A stretch of 64,000 bases of DNA. Source: Planctomycetota bacterium. Its GTDB lineage: Bacteria; Planctomycetota; UBA8742; UBA2392. Positions within the stretch are counted from its first letter, which is position 1. Each line of letters begins with the position of its first letter. The DNA is taken from assembly GCA_020849795.1 (NCBI GenBank), contig JADZFR010000023.1, positions 53,462-117,461 on the forward strand, read 5' to 3'. The translations under genes were made by a program, and so were the position numbers. Shown here piece after piece: positions 33,747 to 42,973 of this stretch. A model generated the notes under the pieces. The model saw only the letters and a list, made by a program, of their open reading frames with translations, ran no database searches and was not told the DNA's origin.

Positions 33747-35156
33747 CTAGAAGATCCACTGCAGCTGCAGGCGCATGATCCACAGGTCGTTGAAGTCCGC
33801 CGACTCGTTGGCAATGCTGCCCGCACTGCGCGCAGGCGGCGTGTTGTACGCGCCGCGCAGGCCCGTGCTGCTGAGTGATTGCGGCAACTGCTGGCTGACC
33901 ATCAGCACGTCGAACGTCAGCTTCAGGTTGTCGCCGTGGATGTAGTAGTTCACCGACAGGCCAAGCTCGGTCGAATCCGGGCGCAGGCCCAGGCGCCGGC
34001 TGTCTTCGCCGCCGCCCCACACTTCGTCGGCGTTGATCCAGTCAAAGCGCACGCCCACGTTCAACTGTTGCGGCAGGATGAAGTAGGCGACAAGAAAGCT
34101 GATGCCCATGTCGCTCAAGTTGGCGGTGCCGTTGTGGCTGGGGCTGGTCGGGTTGAACCGGTTGCGTCCGCGGTTGTGGAACTCGGTGTGGCGATAGTGC
34201 AATTCCATGTCCACACTCAAGCCGTACATGCGGAAGTGGCCGTCAAGCACCACAGCCAGGGTATCCTGGCTGGTGCGAAAGCGGCCAGAGCCGGTGGGCG
34301 TGCCGACGGTATCAGCGCGGATGCCCGCGTCATTGAACCCGCTCATGAACCAGTTGAGGCCCAGGCCGATGGCGAACAGAATCTTGCCGTGTTCGTCTTC
34401 GCCGCGCATGTCGTTCATGCCACGCTTGACCTCGCCCAGCGGGTGCGTCTCGAGGCGCAAGTTGATCAACATCTCGCTGTCGACGAGGTTGCTGAACGTG
34501 TCGCTGTTGATGGGTGTGTCGTTGTTGCGGAAGTCGTTGTTGGCGCGCAGCACGCCGTTGAACACGCCAAACCAGTACTTGAGCCAGGGCACGTCATCGC
34601 CGACCTGGCCGTCGATGTTGATGCCCTTGGCGTAACTCTGGCTGAACGTGGTGTTCACCGAGCCGCGGTCCACGAACTGCTGGCTGCCGCTGCTGGTGTT
34701 GTTTTCCCAGTTGTACATGAGCTTCTGCTGGCCGGCAGTGACGTTGATGTACTGCATGATCGCCCATCGGAACCACGCGTGCTCGACCATGCTGGTGCCG
34801 CCGGTCCACTCCATTTGCAACTTGTACTGAAACTCTTTTTCAAATATATGGCCCGAAAAACTGGTGACGGCGCGGCGAACCCGGAAGTTCACGAAGTCGC
34901 GGCCGTTGGTGCCGTTGTTGCCGTTGGCAACCTCGTTCTGGTACGTCAGGCGAAACTGGACGCGCGTGGTCACGCGCAATGCAAAACCGTCGGTGTTGAT
35001 CTCAAGGCCCTTCTTGCCCAGCGCCGTGTCCACGCCCTCGCCGCCGCCGCGCTGGATGCCGTCTACGCTGTCCTTGCTGTCCTGTGCCATCGCCGGCACA
35101 GCCATCAAGCCCGCGCCCATCACGAGCGCGAGCACCATGATCCACAACCTGCACAT
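33747..35156 (-). CDS. Phosphate-selective-type porin (OprP/OprO family), copy 2
   Basis: A 469-residue barrel with signal peptide (MVLALVMGAGLMAVPAMAQ) and C-terminal LQLQWIF. Across GVDTALGKKGLEINTDGF, the LTYQNEVANGN segment and HTEFHNRGRNRFNP it is nearly identical to copy 4, and clearly closer to copies 1 and 4 than to copy 3. AGGAGAG precedes the ATG. A promoter-like element with an inverted repeat in its spacer lies ~70-95 bp upstream, so it probably has its own transcript. Substrate inferred only from the family. Confidence 0.9.
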   Translation of the reverse strand: MCRLWIMVLALVMGAGLMAVPAMAQDSKDSVDGIQRGGGEGVDTALGKKGLEINTDGFALRVTTRVQFRLTYQNEVANGNNGTNGRDFVNFRVRRAVTSFSGHIFEKEFQYKLQMEWTGGTSMVEHAWFRWAIMQYINVTAGQQKLMYNWENNTSSGSQQFVDRGSVNTTFSQSYAKGINIDGQVGDDVPWLKYWFGVFNGVLRANNDFRNNDTPINSDTFSNLVDSEMLINLRLETHPLGEVKRGMNDMRGEDEHGKILFAIGLGLNWFMSGFNDAGIRADTVGTPTGSGRFRTSQDTLAVVLDGHFRMYGLSVDMELHYRHTEFHNRGRNRFNPTSPSHNGTANLSDMGISFLVAYFILPQQLNVGVRFDWINADEVWGGGEDSRRLGLRPDSTELGLSVNYYIHGDNLKLTFDVLMVSQQLPQSLSSTGLRGAYNTPPARSAGSIANESADFNDLWIMRLQLQWIF

Positions 35157-35224
35157 GCTTCTCTCCTGTTCCGTGGGGGTATCTATCGTTCCGTTCAGTT
35201 GCCGTTTCTGACCGCAGCGGGCAG

Positions 35225-35253
35225 TTTGTATTGAGAATTCTTCTCAGTCGCAA
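35225..35253 (-). promoter_or_regulatory. Promoter of porin copy 2 with an operator-like repeat in its spacer
   Basis: On the minus strand -35 TTGCGA (35253-35248), 17 nt, -10 TACAAA (35230-35225). The spacer holds TGAGAA-N3-TTCTCA (35246-35232), placed so that a bound protein would block or realign the promoter. Confidence 0.4.
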
Positions 35254-35281
35254 CAACAAAAGCGCATTACAGGACCCCAAA

Positions 35282-35319
35282 CAAGAAAAGACCCCGGCCG
35301 GTGCCGGGGTCTTTTCTTG
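35282..35319 (-). terminator. Strong intrinsic terminator after porin copy 3
   Basis: Perfect 17-bp arms CAAGAAAAGACCCCGGC and GCCGGGGTCTTTTCTTG around CGGT, 11 bp past the copy-3 stop codon. The T-rich arm serves as the U-tract on either strand. Confidence 0.88.
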
Positions 35320-35330
35320 CTTCACGTCAC

Positions 35331-36704
35331 TCAAAACAACCACTGGATCTGCAGCCGCACGATCCAGACCACGTTGTGATCAGCATTCTCGGGGTTGCTG
35401 CCCAGCGTGCCCTTGCGCACCGGCGGTGTGTTGTAGACGCCCTTGAGCCGGCTGCCGCTGTCGTACGCGAACGTCAGCTGCTGGTCGACATAGTTCACGT
35501 CGATGCTGCCCTTGAGCCTTTCGCCGTGCAGGTAGTAGTTGGCCGAAAAGCCGATCTCGGTCGCGTCGGGGCGGATACCGCGGCTGCGCGTGCGGGTGAA
35601 GGCCAGCGTCGCGTCAGTCCCCCAAAACTCGTCTGCGTCCACGCCGCTTGCACGCACGCCGAAACTCATCGGAAAGAAGCCGAGAAAGTAGCTGGCCTCA
35701 ATACTCCATCCCCAGTCGTCCAGGTCGCCGATCGCGGCCCGGTTGGCAGTGCTGAACGTGTTGATGCCCCGGTTATGAAACTCGGTGTGGCGCCAGTAAA
35801 ATGCGGCGTCAATCGCGGCACCGTACCAGCGCGCGTGGGCATCAACGGTCACCGCCAACGTGTCCTGGCTTACACGCGAACGGCCCGAGCCTGTGGCCAG
35901 AGCGCCCGTGTCGCCCCTCAGGTCAGAGTTGTTGACGCGGCTGATCAGCCAGTTGGCGCCAATGCCGCCTGCGAACAGAAACTCCTCGCGCTCGTCTTCA
36001 TTTCGCAGATCGTTCATGCCGTAGGGCACGTTGCCAAAGGGATGGGTTTCTACGCGGGCCGCCACCATGATGTCGTTGTCGATCAGCGCGCTGAAGACAT
36101 CTGACGTAAGCGCCCCGTCGGCGTTGCGGAAGTCGTCCTGAGCCCGCAGCACGCCGTTGTACACGCCCGCCGAGTAGCGCACCCACTTGGTGACCTGGCC
36201 GTCCAGCCAGACACCCTTGGCGAAATTCTGGTTGAAAACGCCATCCACATAGGAGCGCTCGATGAACTGCGTGGTATCGGGGGTCACCAGCTGCTCCCAG
36301 TTGAACGGCAGCTTGTGCTGGCCGGCGTTGAAATTGATTTCCGGCAACAGCGCCCAGCGAAAGCGGGCAATCTCAACCATGCTGTTCGCGGGGTTGGCAA
36401 AGTTCAGCCGCAGCATGTACTGGAATGACTCGTCAAACATGTGACCCTGCAGCCACATGCGCGCAGCCGGCACTCGAAAGTTTGCGAAATCGCGCCCGTT
36501 GGTGGCGCGCACGCCCTGGCCGGTATTGCCGCGCTCGTCCTGAAATGTCAGCCGAAACTGCACCTGCATGCGAAGCTGGGTCGAGAACCCCGGCGAGTCA
36601 AAGCGCAACCCGTTATTTTCCAGCAGCGTGGTGTCGGCTGCCGCATCCTGGGCAAGCAAACACGGCGCGAAACACAGCGCGAACAGGATAACGACAGGTT
36701 TCAT
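35331..36704 (-). CDS. Phosphate-selective-type porin (OprP/OprO family), diverged copy 3
   Basis: A 457-residue barrel with a short signal peptide (MKPVVILFALCFAPCLLAQ) and C-terminal LQIQWLF. It keeps the family landmarks (QVQFRLTFQDE, NGRDFANFRV, HTEFHNRGINTF) but differs much more from its neighbours than they do from each other, and lacks their GGGEGVxTALGxKGL N-terminal block. It is therefore an older paralogue. GGGGGAAA precedes the ATG. It is followed by a strong terminator, so it is a separate transcript. Confidence 0.88.
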   Translation of the reverse strand: MKPVVILFALCFAPCLLAQDAAADTTLLENNGLRFDSPGFSTQLRMQVQFRLTFQDERGNTGQGVRATNGRDFANFRVPAARMWLQGHMFDESFQYMLRLNFANPANSMVEIARFRWALLPEINFNAGQHKLPFNWEQLVTPDTTQFIERSYVDGVFNQNFAKGVWLDGQVTKWVRYSAGVYNGVLRAQDDFRNADGALTSDVFSALIDNDIMVAARVETHPFGNVPYGMNDLRNEDEREEFLFAGGIGANWLISRVNNSDLRGDTGALATGSGRSRVSQDTLAVTVDAHARWYGAAIDAAFYWRHTEFHNRGINTFSTANRAAIGDLDDWGWSIEASYFLGFFPMSFGVRASGVDADEFWGTDATLAFTRTRSRGIRPDATEIGFSANYYLHGERLKGSIDVNYVDQQLTFAYDSGSRLKGVYNTPPVRKGTLGSNPENADHNVVWIVRLQIQWLF

Positions 36705-37430
36705 GGATTTCCCCCGAGGCCGGCAGGATAGATTGGTTTGGCCCCGATTTGCAGTCGCTTGAGCCCACAGTCGGCCATCAAAGTGAAGGGAACCACAACG
36801 CGGCTCTCTCGTTTGAAATCTCCTGTTGCGACGAACCGCATTTCATCACAGAGGCATAGAGGGCACAGAGAACCGCAGTCGGTCACCGGCAAGTGCAACT
36901 GCATTTCAGCCGCAGATTCACACAGATGAACACAGATCGAAATTGGGGTTCCCTGCTGCCTGGTGTGAAAATGCCGGGAGTCTCGGGAGCGGCAAATCGC
37001 CGGGGCACCGGGAAACGCGCCGGCTGGCGAATGACTGAACACGAAGAAGCCAAAGAACGCGACGACACGGTCATCACCGGCAACGGTGAACGGTCGTAAG
37101 CAGTCACGAAGCAGGGCAACGCAGGTCACCACGAAGAACAACAGGATGAACAGGATAGGCAGGATGCGGGGGCTCAGTGCTTTGCATCCTGCCCAACCTG
37201 TTGCCTCCCAGTTCGATTCGCCGCACCGTCCCGGTGGTTTGCAGTCATGGCAGCCTAGACGAGAGGCTCCAAATCCACACCAAACGGCGAGGAACCGAAA
37301 ATGGTTCCCTGCATGTGTGTGAATCCGTGTTCATCTGTGGCTCAAAGCCTTCGCCCTGGTTTTGCTTTTCTCTGCGGGGGTGAACGGGTTTGTATTGGCC
37401 TGAATCGTGTACATGGTCCCCTGAACCTGG
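36705..37430. repeat. Intergenic region of degenerate 'cacagatgaacacagat'-type repeats
   Basis: This gene-free stretch between porin copies 3 and 4 holds several low-complexity motifs: CACAGAGGCATAGAGGGCAC (36846-36865), GATTCACACAGATGAACAC (36915-36933), AGGATGAACAGGATAGGCAG (37142-37161) and, inverted, GAATCCGTGTTCATCTGTG (37321-37339). The short ORFs here have no coding character. Similar phrases recur at 39850-39882 and 57191-57214. Confidence 0.6.
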
Positions 37431-37431
37431 C

Positions 37432-37479
37432 GGGCGGCCGTGATCGGCCATCAAAACAAAAGGGCGGCCGTGATCGGCC
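37432..37479. repeat. Two 18-bp direct repeats, 30-bp period
   Basis: GGGCGGCCGTGATCGGCC occurs at 37432-37449 and 37462-37479. The second copy is part of the porin copy-4 terminator stem. Confidence 0.7.
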
Positions 37480-37485
37480 GCCCTT
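37460..37485 (-). terminator. Intrinsic terminator after porin copy 4
   Basis: Perfect 11-bp arms AAGGGCGGCCG and CGGCCGCCCTT with a 4-nt loop. On the minus strand it is followed by TTGTTTTG. It lies 21 bp past the stop codon. Confidence 0.82.
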
Positions 37486-37506
37486 GGGTTTGATGCATTT
37501 CGGATC

Positions 37507-38925
37507 TTAGAAGATCCACTGGAGCTGCAGACGAATGATCCACAGGTCGTTGTGGTCGGCGCCATCGGTGAAGTCGAAACCGGTGACGAAGGCAGCGCGC
37601 TCTGGCGGAGCGTTGTACACGCCCGTCAGGCCGGTGCTGCTCAACGAGAACGGCAGCTGCTGGCTGACCATCAACAGGTCAAAGGTCAGCTTCAGGTTGT
37701 CGCCGTGGATGTAGTAGTTGACTGACAGGCCCAGCTCGCTGCTGTCCGGACGAGTGCCGAACAGGCGAACGTCGCCACCACCGCCCCACACTTCGTCAGC
37801 GTTGACCCAGTCAAAGCGGACGCCCACGTTCAACTGCTGGGGCAGAATGAAGTACGCCACCAGGAAGCTGAAGCCCATGTCGCTCAGGTTCGCGGTACCA
37901 AAGTTGCTGGTGGGGTCGAACCTGTTGCGGCCACGGTTGTGGAACTCGGTGTGACGAAGGTGGAACTCAATGTCCACGCTCAAGCCGTACATGCGGAAGT
38001 GGCCGTCAAGAACCAATGCCAGCGTGTCCTGGCTGGTGCGCGAACGACCCGAAGCCGGGGTGCCGGCTGCGGTGTCGCCACGAATGCCCGGGTCATTGAA
38101 GCCGCTGATGAACCAGTTCACGCCCAAGCCGATGGCGAACAGGATCTTGCTGTGTTCGTCTTCGCCGCGCATGTCGTTCATGCCGCGGGCAACTTCGCCC
38201 AGCGGGTGCGTCTCAAGACGCAGGTTGATCATCATGTCGCCGTCAACGACGCCGTCGGTGAAGGCTTCCGAGTTGATGGCCCAATCAGCGTTGCGGAAGT
38301 CGTTGTTCGCCTTCAGCACGCCGTTGTACACACCAAACCAGTACTTCAGCCAAGGCACATCGTCCCCAACCTGGCCGTCTACCCAGATACCCTTGGCGTA
38401 GTCCTGGTTGAAGGTTTCGTTGACTGAACCGCGGTCAACGAACTGCTGGCTGCCACTGCTGACCGCTTCTTCCCAGTTGAACTGGAGCTTGTGCTGGCCG
38501 GCATTGACGTTGATGTACTGCATGATTGCCCAACGGAACCATGCTTCTTCGACGATACGATCGCCGCCGGAAGCCCAGTTCAACAGCAGGTTGTACTGGA
38601 ATTCCTTTTCAAAGATGTGACCTTTGAAATTGGTCTTGGCGCGGCGAACGCGGAAATTCACAAAGTCGCGTCCGTTCGTGCCGTCGTTGCCGTTCGCTAC
38701 CTCGTTCTGGTAGGTCAGGCGGAACTGAACCCGGGTCGTCATACGGAGGCTGAAGCCGTCCGTGTTGATCTCCAGGCCCTTCTTGCCAAGAGCGGTATCG
38801 ACGCCTTCGCCGCCACCACTCGCCACACTTGCGACGTCATCCGCGTCGCTGGACTGCGCCATCACCGGCGTAGCCCACAGCCCTGCGCTGATCAGCGCCA
38901 AAGCTGCAATCCAAAGTTTTGCCAT
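37507..38925 (-). CDS. Phosphate-selective-type porin (OprP/OprO family), copy 4
   Basis: A 472-residue barrel with signal peptide (MAKLWIAALALISAGLWATPVMAQ) and C-terminal LQLQWIF. Family landmarks are TTRVQFRLTYQNEV, GRDFVNFRVRRAKTNFKGHIFEKEFQY and HTEFHNRGRNRFDP. It is closest to copy 2. ATG 38925 has GGGAGAG upstream; the longer frame would read through the untranslated leader. A promoter candidate ~130 bp upstream and a good terminator make it a single-gene transcript. Confidence 0.9.
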   Translation of the reverse strand: MAKLWIAALALISAGLWATPVMAQSSDADDVASVASGGGEGVDTALGKKGLEINTDGFSLRMTTRVQFRLTYQNEVANGNDGTNGRDFVNFRVRRAKTNFKGHIFEKEFQYNLLLNWASGGDRIVEEAWFRWAIMQYINVNAGQHKLQFNWEEAVSSGSQQFVDRGSVNETFNQDYAKGIWVDGQVGDDVPWLKYWFGVYNGVLKANNDFRNADWAINSEAFTDGVVDGDMMINLRLETHPLGEVARGMNDMRGEDEHSKILFAIGLGVNWFISGFNDPGIRGDTAAGTPASGRSRTSQDTLALVLDGHFRMYGLSVDIEFHLRHTEFHNRGRNRFDPTSNFGTANLSDMGFSFLVAYFILPQQLNVGVRFDWVNADEVWGGGGDVRLFGTRPDSSELGLSVNYYIHGDNLKLTFDLLMVSQQLPFSLSSTGLTGVYNAPPERAAFVTGFDFTDGADHNDLWIIRLQLQWIF

Positions 38926-39954
38926 GCCTTGCTCTCCCTTTAAACCCAAGAAAGTCAGTCGTCCGTCCGTCGCTGCCTCTGGGGAGCCCTGACACGACCC
39001 TTTCCGATCCGTGTCTGGGTAACTTCTCGCCATCCCCGTGAAGGCAGGCAGACCATAGAACCGCTTACCACGTCGTCAACACCGTTCTGACCACATTTTA
39101 GCCGTTGGGTGATTTACCCACGGACAGGAACATCCCGCCCACAAATAGATACAGCTACGGCTGTTGACTTGCCTCACGGCCTGTATCGACCGTCTGTGTC
39201 CGATAACTTTGAGCAAATTGCCGGAATCTTTACCCCGGCTTCTTACCGGAAGCTGACCCCTGACGCGTCTCCTTTCTCCGCAATCGCCTGCGGTGCAGCC
39301 GGGGCGGGCTGCTCAACGGCGGAGTGCAGCTTCCGCCTTGCCCCCAAGCATCCTCAACGGCGATCGCCAGCCGCTGAACATGCACACTTACTGACACACC
39401 TTGACCCAAAAAGTTACTTTGCAACCTGTCCGATGCAACCCCCTTCCCAAGCAAAATGCAACATGTCGCCCACGGATATGCGTTCCGAGTTCCGGGTGCC
39501 AAGTTTGCCTCTGCCCGGTGTTGGGTATCGCAGGCACCGCAAAGCGGGAACGCCAAACCCTCAACCCCAATCCCGCTTGCATCCGGACCTGATGCTCTCG
39601 GCCGCCCAATGCGGTGCGAGTAGGCCTTGACCGGCCAAATCGGGCCGCAGATGGAGTCTTCAACTTCGCCATGGGCCGCCGGACCCGATTGGCCTCCAAA
39701 ACGCCAAAGACAGGTCTTAGGCGATAGTCGCCAAGCACCGCGGCGCGAACACGAAAGCGCGGGGGCCACCGGCAAGACCGTTCGTGGCGGTTCATTTTGT
39801 GCTATGGAGTTTTGGTGGCTCGTGCTCGCAAGCGATCAGTCCGTGAAGTGATCTGTGTGAATCTGTGTCTATCTGTGGCTGAACTTCACCGTCCAGAGCT
39901 TGTTCGCATCGCATTGGCTGGCCAACTTGTTCTTTCTTTCTGCTATCATGACTC
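38926..39954. other. 1.03-kb intergenic region between divergent porin and kinase genes
   Basis: Its left part is the leader and promoter region of porin copy 4. The middle (39110-39840) has ORFs on both strands that look like GC-frame shadows, plus an imperfect inverted repeat (GGCCAAATCGGG at 39633-39644 with CCCGATTGGCC at 39684-39694). At 39850-39882 there is another 'gtgtgaatctgtgtctatctgtgg' repeat. No gene is called. Confidence 0.45.
39052..39079 (-). promoter_or_regulatory. Possible promoter of porin copy 4
   Basis: On the minus strand -35 TTGACG (39079-39074), 16 nt, -10 TATGGT (39057-39052). The leader to ATG 38925 would be ~120 nt. Confidence 0.4.
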
Positions 39955-42921
39955 ATGGCGCTTCTGCCGATTGTGCCTACCATGGCGCGGCGCCCCGGGA
40001 ACACCACCTTGGAACAGCATGATTCCGGCCTGCATATCACGCCTCTGCCCCGCATCGGGCAGGAGCTTGGTCGTTTCATTATAGAGCGCGAGCTACCGCG
40101 CGGTGGACAGGCCCGAGTGTACCGCGCGTGGCAGACTGACCTGCAACGCGCCGTTGCGCTGAAGCTGCTTCCTTCCTCTTATGCATCGGACCAGGACGCT
40201 CTGATCCGATTCCGGCGTGAAATCGAAAACGTGGCCCGCATCAGCCACCCCAACATCGTTCGCGTCTTCGAAGCCGGCGAAATTGAAGGCCATCCCTTCT
40301 TTACTATGGACTTCATCGAGGGCCACGACGCCGAAAGCAGCGCCAAGCGCGGCCCGATGGACCCCGACGAAGCCGCCACGATCATCGAAGCGGTCGCCCG
40401 CGCCGTCAGCGAGGCGCACAAACAGGGCATCATCCACCGCGACATCAAGCCCGGCAACATCATCCTGCGCCGCGACGGCACGCCCATATTGACCGACTTC
40501 GGCCTTGCGCAGGACCTTTCGCACAGCGAGCAGCTCACGCAAACGGGCATCAGCATGGGCACTCCGGCCTACATGTCGCCGGAGCAGGCCCGCGGCGAGC
40601 GTAACCGGGTGGGCGTAAAGACCGACGTATTTGCTCTTGGCGCCACGCTTTACACCCTGCTGACCGGAAAACGCCCCGTCGAAGGCGAAAGCACCTACGA
40701 GCTGATGCTCAAGGTCGCAGAAAGCCAGGGGCCGAAGTGGCCCCGTGCTGCCATTGAGGACATCCCGCAAGACCTGCGCGCCATCGTCGAGATGGCCATG
40801 GCCAACGACCCCGCCAAGCGCTACGACACGGCCGACGACCTCGCCGACGACCTGGAGCGCTATCTCAGTGGCGAGTGGGTGGTCGCGCGTTCGCGCGGCA
40901 AGCTGGCGCGGATCTGGCTGCGCACGCGGCGCTACGTACCGGTAGCGGCCGTGATTCTCGCCGCGCTCGGGCTGGCTGGCGGCATGGTGTACACCGGGCT
41001 GAACCCCGGCTTTATCAGCAACAGCGAGCCGCCGGTGCTGGACGACCGGGACCTGCTGTCCAGCGACCCGGACAGGCGCGAAGATGTCGAGCCCCTGTTC
41101 GGCGAAGGCGGCACCTGGAGCCATCGGGGCGGCACCGTGAACCAGGGCAGCGGTGGCGAAATTGTGCTGGCGCGCACAGGCGCCGAGCCGCTGTTGATTT
41201 CGCCCAAAGAGCCGGCGTGCTGGGGCGACTTCACGCTGCAATGTGAGTTGCGCGTGCGAGACGTCAGCGGGCCACTTGAGCTGTTGTTCGGCATGCCCGA
41301 CAGCCATACCGCCAACGATACGGCCTACACGATTGCGCTGGGTGAGGGCTCGCGCGACCGGCTGGAACTGCGCCGACTTGGCATTCCGGTATTGAGCGCC
41401 TATCGGCCGGGCACACGCCCGCTGCTGGAGGCCGGTGTTTGGTACCGGGCGGTGATCACGCGCACGGGCCAGGCGTTGTCATTCTCGTTGTCCGAAGTCG
41501 CGCTTCCCGGCAACGTTGTGACGTTCAGTTTCAATGACATCTTCCCCGCCTTTGCCGGCGCCGGGCGTAGGTTTGCGGTACAGGGCGACGTGGCCGAATT
41601 GAGCCTGCGCACCGTTAGCGTCAGCCATCGCGACACCCAGCACTCGACCGAAATGCTGCTTTACTCGGTCGGGCAGTTCAGCGACGCCGAACTGCGCGTA
41701 ACCGCACGTTTGACTCTGCCACTGCCCCCAGAGGCCAACCCTGCGGAACGTAACGAGCGTGCGGCGCTGCATTTCCTGCGCGCCAGTTGCCGGTTGCAGC
41801 TGGCACGTCCGGAAGAAGCATTTCAAGACTGCACAGCCGCCAAATCACTCGTGAGTGACCCTGGCCTGCGTTCGCGCATCTTTCTGCTGGCGTCAGGCAT
41901 TGAGACCGGTCGCGGTGACGACACCGCCGCAATTGCGCAATTGCGTGTTGCACAGCTCAGCGCGGGCCTGGCAGGCGAACTGAACTCATGGCTGCTGCAG
42001 GACGCCGCCAATCGAGGCGCTGCCCTGGAAGCGGACTCGCCGGAGCGCGCGTTGCGCTACTATGATTTCGTCAGCAACAATGCGCTGGGCAGCCCCGGCC
42101 TTGTCTGTGAAGCCCTGTATCGCGACGCCCAACTTCGGTTGCGACTGTCTGAAACTCAACCCGAGGCTGCCGATCGACTTCGCGCCGAGGCGCTGTCGTC
42201 GCTCGAACGCATCGAGGGCGGCACATACCTGCGCTTCGGGGCTACGTACGCCCCCGCGATGGCCATGCTGTTTACACTGCACGTGGACGACCCGGCTGCT
42301 TCGCCCGGCGCAATCTCAGAGGCCGCCGATTGGATGGCCGCCGCAGTCGATGGCTACGGGGTCGACAACAGCCTGCTGGCGATGCCGCTTGTGCGCGCCG
42401 CGTGGCATGGCCGGCTCACGTCATCCGGCATCGATATGGAACCGGCGCGCCGGGCGGCAACCTGGCTTCAAGCGGCGCAACGGGCCGGTGCCGACGAAAC
42501 GTGGGTGTTGCTGCTGCGGGCCATGGCGGCCACGGAACGGCCTGAACTTTACGGCAGCAGCGAGGCACGCATCAAGTTGTGGCGCGAAGCAGCCGAAGTG
42601 CTGAAGGCCGACGAGCCCCTGCACACCCTGCCGGCAGCCTTGGCGGAGTTCTTTCTTGGCAGCGCCATCGACCGCGACGACCAGGCGCGGCGCGAGTCCA
42701 ACCTGCGGCGTGCGCTGCGCATCGGGCACAAAGACCATGCGGGACACTGGTTTGCCGGTGCAGGCTGGGAAGAATTCGCGAACTACTGTGTAGGCTTGTA
42801 CAGCCAGAATGACCGTCTGCGCGCCACAGAATTGCTTGAAAAGGCTGCAGCCGGGGCAGGCGCAGGCGACCTGAGGCTGCTCGCTGCGCGCGCTGCGGCA
42901 TGGCTGCCGATCCCGCGATAG
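39955..42921 (+). CDS. Receptor-type Ser/Thr protein kinase with extracytoplasmic sensor
   Basis: A 988-residue membrane kinase. The kinase domain (~38-310) has a PRGGQARV glycine loop, K70 (VALKLL), HRDIKPGN with D163, DFG D181 and SPEQA. One membrane helix follows (~323-345). Outside is a concanavalin/DUF1080-like beta domain (~375-560; CWGDFTLQCELRVRD), then an alpha-helical TPR-like region (~590-985). TATCAT lies 5 nt before ATG 39955 with no Shine-Dalgarno, so it may be leaderless; ATG 39982 is an alternative. It heads a run of four same-strand genes whose products may be its partners (inference). Confidence 0.9.
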   Translation: MALLPIVPTMARRPGNTTLEQHDSGLHITPLPRIGQELGRFIIERELPRGGQARVYRAWQTDLQRAVALKLLPSSYASDQDALIRFRREIENVARISHPNIVRVFEAGEIEGHPFFTMDFIEGHDAESSAKRGPMDPDEAATIIEAVARAVSEAHKQGIIHRDIKPGNIILRRDGTPILTDFGLAQDLSHSEQLTQTGISMGTPAYMSPEQARGERNRVGVKTDVFALGATLYTLLTGKRPVEGESTYELMLKVAESQGPKWPRAAIEDIPQDLRAIVEMAMANDPAKRYDTADDLADDLERYLSGEWVVARSRGKLARIWLRTRRYVPVAAVILAALGLAGGMVYTGLNPGFISNSEPPVLDDRDLLSSDPDRREDVEPLFGEGGTWSHRGGTVNQGSGGEIVLARTGAEPLLISPKEPACWGDFTLQCELRVRDVSGPLELLFGMPDSHTANDTAYTIALGEGSRDRLELRRLGIPVLSAYRPGTRPLLEAGVWYRAVITRTGQALSFSLSEVALPGNVVTFSFNDIFPAFAGAGRRFAVQGDVAELSLRTVSVSHRDTQHSTEMLLYSVGQFSDAELRVTARLTLPLPPEANPAERNERAALHFLRASCRLQLARPEEAFQDCTAAKSLVSDPGLRSRIFLLASGIETGRGDDTAAIAQLRVAQLSAGLAGELNSWLLQDAANRGAALEADSPERALRYYDFVSNNALGSPGLVCEALYRDAQLRLRLSETQPEAADRLRAEALSSLERIEGGTYLRFGATYAPAMAMLFTLHVDDPAASPGAISEAADWMAAAVDGYGVDNSLLAMPLVRAAWHGRLTSSGIDMEPARRAATWLQAAQRAGADETWVLLLRAMAATERPELYGSSEARIKLWREAAEVLKADEPLHTLPAALAEFFLGSAIDRDDQARRESNLRRALRIGHKDHAGHWFAGAGWEEFANYCVGLYSQNDRLRATELLEKAAAGAGAGDLRLLAARAAAWLPIPR

Positions 42922-42961
42922 CTCACCCCTGAAATCCGGTCCCGAAACGGGCAATCCTCGC

Positions 42962-42967
42962 TACACT
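42962..42967 (+). promoter_or_regulatory. -10-like TACACT 6 nt before an ATG
   Basis: TACACT then CGCCCC then ATG 42974, without a Shine-Dalgarno, 40 bp after the kinase stop. It would start a leaderless message for the next three genes. Confidence 0.4.
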
Positions 42968-42973
42968 CGCCCC

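Noticed and set aside
33879..35234. 451-residue plus-strand frame
   Set aside because: Antisense to porin copy 2; His/Val-rich shadow composition.
39109..39630. ORF of 173 residues in the porin-kinase gap, and the opposing 181-residue frame
   Set aside because: Opposed frames of equal quality, no start context, no recognisable domain, and repeat phrases nearby.
40093..41307. 404-residue minus-strand frame
   Set aside because: Antisense to the receptor kinase domain, whose catalytic motifs are intact.
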